Shown: positions 14,006-20,351 of the stretch, piece after piece
How the letters are laid out: each line of letters starts with the position of its first letter
Position numbering within the stretch: position 1 is the first letter of the stretch
Source of the DNA: an uncultured Lachnospiraceae bacterium
GTDB lineage: Bacteria > Bacillota > Clostridia > Lachnospirales > Lachnospiraceae
Assembly: GCA_910577655.1 (NCBI GenBank)
Contig: CAJTOW010000071.1
Span: 1 to 22,796, forward strand
Direction of reading: 5' to 3'
DNA length: 22,796 nucleotides
Program-made: the position numbers and the translations under genes
The notes under the pieces: model-generated
The model's input: the letters and a program-made list of their open reading frames with translations, nothing else
Told to the model about the DNA's origin: nothing
The model's database searches: none

Positions 14006-15355
14006 TCATTCATTCCGGATCGCTGCCAGAGGACTCAGCTTCATGGCCCGCATGGCCGGGAAGAAGCCGGCCACCATCCCCACCAGAACGGCAAATACCA
14101 CAGCCATGGCCACCAGCCACAGCGGGATTCTGGAGATATCCCCGGCCATACCGGTCAGGGATTCCCCGATCCGCAGCAGACGGTTCAAAGCCATGGAGAT
14201 GCCGTAGCTGATGGCGACTCCCGTCACCCCTCCCATAAGGCCGATGAAACCAGATTCAATCAGGAACATATTGCGGATTGCTCCCATATCACAGCCCAGC
14301 ACCTTCATCACACCGATCTCCTTGGTCCTCTCATAGATGGACATCATCATGGTATTGGCAATGCCGATGGCTGCCACAAAAAGGGACACGGCGCCGATGC
14401 CTCCCAGGACAGCCTGGATCATCCCGGACTGTTTCTCCGACTGCTCCATCCATTCTGCCCGGCTGGATGCCTGGAAGCCCATATCGGTCAGCTGCTTCTG
14501 GACTCCTTCCACATGTTCAATCTTGTCAACATTAACCACCATACTGGAATAGATGAAATAGCGGAAGGGCTTTCCCTTCTTATTGGTAGGCTGGCGGGGG
14601 ATGGGATTCTTGCGGAACACCTTCCTGAGCTGGGCCTTTAAAAGATCCAGATCCGCATACACCGAATAGGCATATTCATTGTAATCATTGACCTCGCCTT
14701 CTACTACACCAGCAGTTTTGATCATATATTTCTTTGGCGCCTTCACCGGCTGTTCCGAGTTTCCCCACTGGGACTGGTAGTAAGCATCCGTATCAAATAT
14801 GACAAAAACAGGTCTCCCCATCAGATCCACATCCGGAAGCTCTCCTGTCCGCCAGTAAGCGCTCCCGCCCTTTCCGTCAGAGAACCACTGAAGCACCGCA
14901 TTTCCGTAGATCAGCTCCAGCTCCTGGGTCTTCTCATCGGGCATGCCGCCCTCTCCCAGGGTGATCTGCTCCAGATAGCCCCTTGGCGCTCCGATGATCT
15001 GGGCATCCATACTGTTCTTTCCCTGGATAAAGATGGCATCCGCCTCCAGCAGGGGATATACACTGACCACATGGTCCATCCGGCTTATATCTGCCGCCAG
15101 ATCATCTGTCAGGTAATTGGGGTCTGCACTTCCGTCATTGTCTCCCCAGTAATACTCCCCCCGGACCTCAATGGCAGTCAGGCTTCCAAAGGATTCGATC
15201 AGTTCCCGGTTCAGCTCATTGAGTCCGATACCCAGGGAGATCATAACCACGATGGAGGCTGTACCGATGATCACTCCCAGGACGGTCAGGGCTGTTCTCA
15301 GCTTTCTCCGGCGCAGATTATTCACGCTCATGGTGAGCAGATCAAGAAATCTCAT
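14006..15355 (-). CDS. ABC transporter permease, MacB/FtsX type
   Basis: A 449-residue permease with the four-helix MacB topology. The N-terminal L-R-R-R-K-L-R-T-A-L-T-V-L-G-V-I-I-G motif with TM1 (about 19-42) is followed by a large extracytoplasmic MacB_PCD-like domain (about 45-315). Three C-terminal helices (about 315-345, 370-395 and 415-440) carry the FtsX motifs Y-E-R-T-K-E-I-G-V-M-K-V-L-G and F-P-A-M-R-A-M-K-L-S-P-L-A-A-I-R. Transporters of this class work by mechanotransmission on outer-face substrates, or in lipoprotein and peptide export; in Firmicutes many handle antimicrobial peptides or cell-wall hydrolases. It overlaps the CARDB-like gene by 14 bases, and the ATPase is encoded in the same operon. 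The substrate is unknown. Confidence 0.92.
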   Translation of the reverse strand: MRFLDLLTMSVNNLRRRKLRTALTVLGVIIGTASIVVMISLGIGLNELNRELIESFGSLTAIEVRGEYYWGDNDGSADPNYLTDDLAADISRMDHVVSVYPLLEADAIFIQGKNSMDAQIIGAPRGYLEQITLGEGGMPDEKTQELELIYGNAVLQWFSDGKGGSAYWRTGELPDVDLMGRPVFVIFDTDAYYQSQWGNSEQPVKAPKKYMIKTAGVVEGEVNDYNEYAYSVYADLDLLKAQLRKVFRKNPIPRQPTNKKGKPFRYFIYSSMVVNVDKIEHVEGVQKQLTDMGFQASSRAEWMEQSEKQSGMIQAVLGGIGAVSLFVAAIGIANTMMMSIYERTKEIGVMKVLGCDMGAIRNMFLIESGFIGLMGGVTGVAISYGISMALNRLLRIGESLTGMAGDISRIPLWLVAMAVVFAVLVGMVAGFFPAMRAMKLSPLAAIRNE

Positions 15356-17222
15356 CGTCCTCTTCCTCTTCCTGGCTGGCTTTCAGTTTCTTATGCCTGG
15401 CAAACAGCACTGCCACCAGAACCAGAAGCACCACAATCACCCCGAGAGCCACCGGAAGCATCTTATCCTGGTACCTCTGGAAAAATCCCGGTGCATCCAC
15501 CGACATATCCTCAAAGTTCTCCATATCAAAATCTTCCATACCGGAAAGATCCTCCTCCATCACCAGCAGAGTCAGCTCCTTTTCCTCTAAGGAGACCTCT
15601 CCGTTCTCATCCTCATAAGTGATGGTGACCCGGATCTTCCCGTCATCCATGGTCTGGGCGGCTCCCACCACCATACAGTCTACATTTCCCGTCTCTCCAG
15701 GCTTGATGTTGCCCACATAGGTATCCACCGTCTGGATGGAATCCGCCTCAAACTTCACCATAACATTGTAAAGAATCACCTTGCCTGTATTGTTGATGGC
15801 AAACATGACGTTGGATTCCTCCCCCACATTGATGGAATCCGGCATTACCTCAAAGGTGCCTGTATTCAGACGGGGGATCTGCTTTATCGGAATATCCACC
15901 ACCATACTTTCCTCGGCGTTTTTAAACTCCGGGCTGTCGAACTTGGCCTTGATGGTAAGTCCGTAAGAGCGCTGGTCCACTCCGGCCTTGGAAAGGAGAC
16001 GCAGACGGATATCCTTCACCTCTCCGGGCCTTAAGGAATCCATGGCTACAGAGGAGGATCCTGACTCGGTTGTGAATACCGCACTTTCCGACACCTTCTC
16101 TGATTCCATGGAATAGAGAATATTGGTAGCGGAAATGGCGCTGGAAGCATTCTTCATATGCAGCACCAGATCAAATTCCTGACCGGCGACAATGGTAGCC
16201 GGTTCCGTGGAAAAGCCGTCTACCACCAGACGCGCCCTCTCCCGGTCGTGTTCATTGAACTCGCCGTACTCATCCTCCTTATCCTTATTGTGGATGCGGA
16301 CATAGAACAGTGTCTCATAGGTCTGCAGCTCATCGCCGGTAGAGCTTTTAGAATAGTATATTTTCATGGTAATGGGATAATACCCGCTGTATACATCCTC
16401 ACGGATGGCGAAGCTGTATGTAAGGGGGACCGTCTCGTCCACCTCAATCTTCTCAAACATCCGGTCATAGTTGGCGTCATTGATCTCAAAGGGAAATTTC
16501 TCGCTGTCCGCGTCCATAACCATGGCAGCCTTTACATTGTACACGGTGGCCGGACTGTTGTTGCGCAGATTCAGGGCAAAATCAAGCACATGGGGATATA
16601 CTCCGTCCGGCGTGCTCTGCCCCTCACCCAGAACAAAGTCATAGGTCTTAGGCTCATCGTCGTCATCGTCACTTGAGCCGGTGGACTGGGTGATCCAGAT
16701 GGTCAGATCCGCCTGCCCCAGCCAGCTTCCGTCCTTGTCCATGACTACCACTGGCGCCTTGTAGTATCCGTTGCTCAGGTCACGCCTTACTACCCCTGAG
16801 AGGGAAACCGTCTTCTCATCCCCCAGCTTCCCGATGGATTTGGGGTTATCTGTGGTGGGAAGCGCCTGGGTCACCTCGAAGGGAAAGGAATATCCATATT
16901 CCCGGTCACCCTCCTCCTCATCCCAGATCTCGCCGCCGCTGACATCAAAGCCGATGGCCAGGTCCCGCATGGACGCGTCCCCGGTATTCTTGATCCGGAA
17001 GGAAAGGGTCATCTTCTTGCCCGTCTTGCCGTGGGGGATCTTGTCCGAGGTGATCTCCACCTCCGATGCCCAGGCTGTCATTCTTATAGGAAATGGAACC
17101 GAACAAACAGTCAGCGCCACTGTTAGTATGGCCAGCATGGCCCCTCTCAAAAAGGCCAGACCGGCTGCTCTTTTTATATATCCAGGTTTTGTGATTTGTT
17201 TTGTCTGGGTTTTTACTGGCAT
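15342..17222 (-). CDS. Secreted, membrane-anchored CARDB/NEW3-like (COG1361) protein
   Basis: A 626-residue protein with an N-terminal signal peptide (basic start, hydrophobic core about 22-43, likely cleavage after A-W-A near 52). It is followed by several immunoglobulin-like blocks of the type M-T-L-S-F-R-I-K-N-T-G, D-L-V-L-H-M-K-N-A and V-M-F-A-I-N-N-T-G-K. These resemble the CARDB/NEW3 and COG1361 S-layer-like adhesion-type domains. A C-terminal membrane helix (588-607) and a Lys- then Glu-rich cytosolic tail (K-K-L-K-A-S-Q-E-E-E-E) complete it. It is therefore a type I membrane protein with a large outer domain. Its position between ATPase (3-base gap) and permease (14-base overlap) suggests it acts as the outer accessory subunit, analogous in place though not in sequence to MacA. 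That role is inference. Confidence 0.82.
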   Translation of the reverse strand: MPVKTQTKQITKPGYIKRAAGLAFLRGAMLAILTVALTVCSVPFPIRMTAWASEVEITSDKIPHGKTGKKMTLSFRIKNTGDASMRDLAIGFDVSGGEIWDEEEGDREYGYSFPFEVTQALPTTDNPKSIGKLGDEKTVSLSGVVRRDLSNGYYKAPVVVMDKDGSWLGQADLTIWITQSTGSSDDDDDEPKTYDFVLGEGQSTPDGVYPHVLDFALNLRNNSPATVYNVKAAMVMDADSEKFPFEINDANYDRMFEKIEVDETVPLTYSFAIREDVYSGYYPITMKIYYSKSSTGDELQTYETLFYVRIHNKDKEDEYGEFNEHDRERARLVVDGFSTEPATIVAGQEFDLVLHMKNASSAISATNILYSMESEKVSESAVFTTESGSSSVAMDSLRPGEVKDIRLRLLSKAGVDQRSYGLTIKAKFDSPEFKNAEESMVVDIPIKQIPRLNTGTFEVMPDSINVGEESNVMFAINNTGKVILYNVMVKFEADSIQTVDTYVGNIKPGETGNVDCMVVGAAQTMDDGKIRVTITYEDENGEVSLEEKELTLLVMEEDLSGMEDFDMENFEDMSVDAPGFFQRYQDKMLPVALGVIVVLLVLVAVLFARHKKLKASQEEEEDDEIS

Positions 17223-17225
17223 TTT

Positions 17226-18107
17226 CTACTGTTCCTCCAAATCTCTGATGTCTGCCTTTTCTGAAATTATTCCTGCCGTGCCGGTCTCCGGGGGCCCGTC
17301 CCCACGCACCTTCCGGACCGTCAGGACATTCTCTTTATCCTTCTGAGCCGCCTCCTCATGAATCTTTGCCGAAAAGACCGCAAGCTCCTCTTCGTCTCTC
17401 TCATCGTGGTGGCATTCCTCGATCTTATATATCTTCCCGTCCACAATATGGAACTGCCGGTCCGCGTAGGAGGCCAGATGGTTGTCATGGGTGACCATAA
17501 TCAGGGTCTGGCTCTGCTCCCGGACAATCCTGCGCATCAGAGCCAGCACTTCCATGGTAGTCTTGGAATCAAGGTTTCCCGTTGGTTCATCTGCAAATAT
17601 GATCTTGGGCTTTAGCACCAGGGCACGGGCGATGCCCACCCGCTGCTGCTGTCCTCCGGACATGGCATTGGCCATGTGCTTCATCTGCTTCTCAAGCCCT
17701 ACCAGCTTTAAGTATTTCTTCGCCTTCTCATTGCGCACCTTCTTAGGCACTCCCCTGAAGGATAGGGGCAGGGCTACATTCTCCACTGCGTTTAAGGTTT
17801 TGATCAGATTGTAGGACTGGAAGATAAATCCCACATGCTCCCGCCTGAATCCTACAAGCTGGTTCTCCGTCATCTTCTCCAGATGCTTCCCTGCGATCAC
17901 AATCTCCCCTTTGGAGGGCTTCTCGAGACCGGCCAGCATATTCAAAAGGGTGGATTTGCCTGAACCGGAAGGGCCTACGATGGCACAGAATTCACCTTTG
18001 AAGATGGTGAAGTCTACGCCGTTTAAGGCATATACCTTGTTGGTGCCTACTTTATATATTTTGTAAAGGTTTCTGACCTGGATAATTGGCTTTTTTGTGT
18101 TTTGCAT
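17226..18107 (-). CDS. ABC transporter ATP-binding protein, MacB/LolD type
   Basis: A 293-residue ATPase. Walker A is G-P-S-G-S-G-K-S (45-52), the Q-loop is F-Q-S-Y-N with Gln97, the signature is M-S-G-G-Q-Q-Q-R (149-156), Walker B is I-I-F-A-D-E (169-174) with E-P-T-G-N-L-D-S, and the switch His is His207 in M-V-T-H-D. The leading L-Y-K-I-Y-K-V-G-T-N-K-V-Y-A-L-N-G-V and K-T-L-N-A-V-E-N-V are typical of the MacB/LolD/FtsE group. A tail of about 60 residues after the core (E-E-C-H-H-D-E-R-D-E-E-E and onward) is charged and absent from short LolD proteins; it may contact the partner tail. The start ATG follows GAGGTGG at 6 bases. It is first in the operon. Confidence 0.95.
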   Translation of the reverse strand: MQNTKKPIIQVRNLYKIYKVGTNKVYALNGVDFTIFKGEFCAIVGPSGSGKSTLLNMLAGLEKPSKGEIVIAGKHLEKMTENQLVGFRREHVGFIFQSYNLIKTLNAVENVALPLSFRGVPKKVRNEKAKKYLKLVGLEKQMKHMANAMSGGQQQRVGIARALVLKPKIIFADEPTGNLDSKTTMEVLALMRRIVREQSQTLIMVTHDNHLASYADRQFHIVDGKIYKIEECHHDERDEEELAVFSAKIHEEAAQKDKENVLTVRKVRGDGPPETGTAGIISEKADIRDLEEQ

Positions 18108-18449
18108 TTGTATCCACCTCTTTATGCACTTTTTGTACCGCTACTCTGCAGTGCAGTTCGATTCCGCTACGCTCCATCTACTTTCTACGCTTTCACACTA
18201 AACTCATGCCGCGCCTCCGGCTTGCATTCATTAAGTGCTCACTGCCTACCTGAACATTATACCTCATTTGTCTACTTAGGACTATGAAATTTTCTTAAAT
18301 ATTCATTACGAACCCGTCTATATTTGGGGAGCGGGGGGGCTGTGGAATGTTCTTCTTTGAATGACTGCTCTCATAGAAAACATTTTGTAACAGATCAGAC
18401 AGGTCTGCGCACTCGCTGCGCTGACCGTGCGAAAACGTAGTGGTCGGAG

Positions 18450-18491
18450 GGCATCTGCCCCATCGCGCAGCGATTCTCATGGGCAGATGCC
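18450..18491. repeat. Long hairpin upstream of pyrB
   Basis: GGCATCTGCCC (18450-18460) pairs perfectly with GGGCAGATGCC (18481-18491), and the stem extends by AT/AT past a one-base bulge. It abuts the palindrome at 18492 directly and is not followed by a T run. Confidence 0.7.
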
Positions 18492-18522
18492 GTAACAGTT
18501 CAGGGGGTATCTGAACTGTTAC
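18492..18522. repeat. Best-preserved copy of the GTAACAGTTCAG palindrome
   Basis: Arms GTAACAGTTCAG (18492-18503) and CTGAACTGTTAC (18511-18522) are perfect over 12 bp around the 7-nt spacer GGGGTAT. This copy defines the family. It lies about 50 bases upstream of the pyrB -10. Confidence 0.9.
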
Positions 18523-18551
18523 AACATTTTTTAAATTTCGCAAAAAAAGAC

Positions 18552-18580
18552 TAGCAATCTCCCCTGTTATTCGCTATAAT
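18552..18580 (+). promoter_or_regulatory. Promoter of pyrBI
   Basis: A perfect -10 TATAAT (18575-18580) with a poor -35 (TAGCAA, 18552-18557) at 17 nt. The leader to the start at 18625 would be under 40 nt, too short for a PyrR-type attenuator, so any pyrimidine control probably acts at initiation or elsewhere. Confidence 0.55.
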
Positions 18581-18624
18581 ATCATTCGAACATGAAGACA
18601 ATGGAACCTAGAAGGAGATTTGCT

Positions 18625-19548
18625 ATGAGACACTTGTTAAACCCATTGGATTTTTCTGTGGAGGAGACGGAACGCCTGCTGGAGCTGGCAACGGATATTG
18701 AACAGAATCTTCCGAAGTATTCCCATGTTTGTGATGGTAAGAAACTGGCAACCCTTTTTTATGAACCAAGTACAAGAACCCGGCTTAGTTTTGAATCTGC
18801 AATGCTCAGTCTCGGTGGCAGCGTACTTGGTTTTTCTTCGGCTAATTCCAGCTCCGCCACAAAGGGAGAAAGCGTTTCCGATACCATCCGCATGATTTCC
18901 TGTTATGCAGATATCACTGCCATGCGCCATCCCAAGGAAGGGGCTGCCCTGGTGGCTTCCAACGCGGCAAAGATCCCGGTAATCAATGCCGGTGACGGCG
19001 GGCACCAGCATCCAACCCAGACCCTGACGGATCTGATGACCATCCGCTCCCTGACCGGACGTCTGGACAACATGACTATCGGTCTCTGCGGCGACTTGAA
19101 GTTTGGCCGTACTGTCCACTCCCTGATCGAAGCCATGGTGCGCTATCCAGGCATCCGCTTCTATCTGATCTCGCCGGATGAACTGCGCATCCCCGGCTAC
19201 ATACGCCAGGATGTCCTTGAGGCCAACAACATTGAATACAAGGAAGTCAACAACCTGGATGACGCCATGCCACAGCTGGACATTCTCTACATGACCCGAG
19301 TCCAGAAGGAGCGCTTCTTCAATGAAGAAGACTACATCCGTCTCAAAGACTGCTACATTCTGGATAAGAAGAAAATGAAACTGGCCAAAGAGGATATGTT
19401 CGTCCTCCATCCCCTTCCCCGCGTGAATGAAATCTCCACGGAAGTGGATGACGACCCAAGAGCAGCCTATTTCAGGCAGGCCCAGTACGGCGTATATGTC
19501 CGTATGGCCCTGATCATGACCCTACTGGAGGTGGAAAAACCATGCTGA
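18625..19548 (+). CDS. pyrB: Aspartate carbamoyltransferase catalytic subunit
   Basis: A 307-residue catalytic chain condensing carbamoyl phosphate and aspartate in the committed step of pyrimidine synthesis. The carbamoyl phosphate loop F-Y-E-P-S-T-R-T-R is at about 45-53, H-P-T-Q-T-L-T-D-L begins at 129, and H-P-L-P-R is at 262-266. All the expected active-site residues, including the Lys of the mobile loop (S-A-T-K-G-E-S), are visible. The start at 18625 follows AGAAGGAG at about 7 bases, and the protein then begins with M-R-H-L-L-N-P as in relatives; an upstream in-frame ATG adds non-conserved residues. It overlaps pyrI by 7 bases, matching the enteric-type PyrBI arrangement with a regulatory chain. 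Confidence 0.97.
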   Translation: MRHLLNPLDFSVEETERLLELATDIEQNLPKYSHVCDGKKLATLFYEPSTRTRLSFESAMLSLGGSVLGFSSANSSSATKGESVSDTIRMISCYADITAMRHPKEGAALVASNAAKIPVINAGDGGHQHPTQTLTDLMTIRSLTGRLDNMTIGLCGDLKFGRTVHSLIEAMVRYPGIRFYLISPDELRIPGYIRQDVLEANNIEYKEVNNLDDAMPQLDILYMTRVQKERFFNEEDYIRLKDCYILDKKKMKLAKEDMFVLHPLPRVNEISTEVDDDPRAAYFRQAQYGVYVRMALIMTLLEVEKPC

Positions 19549-19967
19549 ACATCAGTGGATTAAAAGAAGGTATCGTTCTGGACCACATTGAAGCAGGCAA
19601 AAGCCTGGATATCTACTACAACCTGGGGCTGGACGAGCTGGAATGCCAGGTGGCGATCATCAAGAACGCCCGCAGCAACAAAATGGGGCGCAAAGACATT
19701 ATCAAGATCGAAGGCGGACTGGACAAGCTGGATCTCCAGGTTCTGGGCTACATTGACCACAATATCACGGTCAACATCATCCGGGATGACAAGATCGTCG
19801 AGAAGAAGAGACTGAAGCTTCCCAGCAGGATCACCAATGTCATCCGGTGCAAGAATCCCCGCTGCATCACTTCCATTGAGCAGGAGCTTCCCCACATATT
19901 CTACCTGTCGGATGAGAAGACGGAAACCTACCGGTGCCTCTACTGCGAACAAAAATACAGCAAATAA
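19542..19967 (+). CDS. pyrI: Aspartate carbamoyltransferase regulatory subunit
   Basis: A 141-residue regulatory chain. The N-terminal nucleotide-binding domain (G-I-V-L-D-H-I-E-A-G-K, about 10-20, and V-A-I-I-K-N-A) precedes a C-terminal zinc domain with Cys103, Cys108, Cys132 and Cys135 in the CX4C...CX2C pattern. This domain holds the contact with PyrB. It should give allosteric feedback by CTP and ATP as in E. coli, though direct effector preference is not readable. The ribosome binding site GGAGGTGG lies within the end of pyrB. The length is slightly short of the E. coli 153 residues, normal for clostridial PyrI. Confidence 0.96.
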   Translation: MLNISGLKEGIVLDHIEAGKSLDIYYNLGLDELECQVAIIKNARSNKMGRKDIIKIEGGLDKLDLQVLGYIDHNITVNIIRDDKIVEKKRLKLPSRITNVIRCKNPRCITSIEQELPHIFYLSDEKTETYRCLYCEQKYSK

Positions 19968-19974
19968 CCTTTTC

Positions 19975-20154
19975 ATGAAACAAGGGCTGCCGCAAAAAGA
20001 TGAGCTACTGCAATATGCAGAAGCAGTCTTCAGATCACTGCTTTCTGCTGCAGGATTATCTAGTATGACCCACACCAATTACCATTATGTTTCGCGCAGG
20101 ATAAATTTTCATCCTGCAAGGCGGAGGAGGGAGGCGATGCGGTGGCATCGTTGA
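19975..20154 (+). pseudogene. Short ORF running into the MITE-like element, possibly a gene remnant
   Basis: A 59-codon reading frame begins 7 bases after the pyrI stop. The first 30 residues (M-K-Q-G-L-P-Q-K-D-E-L-L-Q-Y-A-E-A-V-F-R-S-L-L) look like an ordinary amphipathic protein start. From about 20060 the frame is simply the inverted-repeat element, and the composition becomes Arg-rich. No ribosome binding site is visible. It may be the 5' end of a gene cut by the element, or chance. Confidence 0.25.
20017..20048. repeat. Hairpin downstream of pyrI
   Basis: GCAGAAGCAGT (20017-20027) pairs with ACTGCTTTCTGC (20037-20048) with one bulged T. No T run follows, so it is at most a weak terminator for pyrBI. 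Confidence 0.5.
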
Positions 20155-20224
20155 CCGACGACAACGAAGCAGGGGGAAATTTAGACAAGCGAAACATATG
20201 GTTAATTGGTGTGGGTCATACTAG
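20060..20224. mobile_element. MITE-like element with 36-bp terminal inverted repeats
   Basis: The left arm 20060-20095 (starts CTAGTATGACCCACACC) and right arm 20189-20224 (ends GGTGTGGGTCATACTAG) are reverse complements, apart from a short shifted patch in the middle. Pairing resumes further in: TAAATTTTC near 20101 faces GAAATTTA near 20176. Inner hairpins are GCAGGAT/ATCCTGC and CGATG/CATCG. The 165-bp unit encodes no transposase, so it is a non-autonomous element or a large folded RNA. No clear target duplication flanks it. Confidence 0.65.
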
Positions 20225-20225
20225 C

Positions 20226-20282
20226 ATGTTACGTTTCACGAATGTGAACGATAAGCCCAGCATGATAATGGTGAAGGCTTAA
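20226..20282 (+). pseudogene. Possible C-terminal gene scrap right of the MITE-like element
   Basis: The reading M-L-R-F-T-N-V-N-D-K-P-S-M-I-M-V-K-A-stop begins 2 bases after the element. It faintly resembles the L-R-F-V-x-P-x-x-x-K-x-P-N-M-V-L-I-E-A block of TrmN6-type tRNA methyltransferases. It is very short, and the resemblance is recalled from memory and weak. Confidence 0.2.
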
Positions 20283-20351
20283 AGGGAGCATTTCCCTGAT
20301 TTTCTATGATTGGCTGCTTGCCTGAACTGTTGCCTATAATGAGGAAATTCT

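Larger units (their letters stand above)
18108..18591. other. 484-bp intergenic region between divergent operons
   Basis: No gene is convincing. On the ABC side there is a -10-like TATAAT (18256-18261, minus strand) without a good -35. The middle part is rich in short palindromes: CAGAC-AG-GTCTG near 18400, and CGCAC/GTGCG around 18410-18430. Then come a long hairpin, 18450-18460 with 18481-18491, the family palindrome at 18492-18522, and the pyrB promoter region at 18552-18580. Confidence 0.6.

Noticed and set aside
18637..19410. A 257-codon minus-strand open frame.
   Set aside because: It is antisense to pyrB and only a by-product of its codon bias.
20335..20340. A perfect TATAAT just before the repeat-protein gene.
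   Set aside because: The implied start site would fall beyond the ribosome binding site at 20341-20347, and there is no -35 at 16-18 nt.
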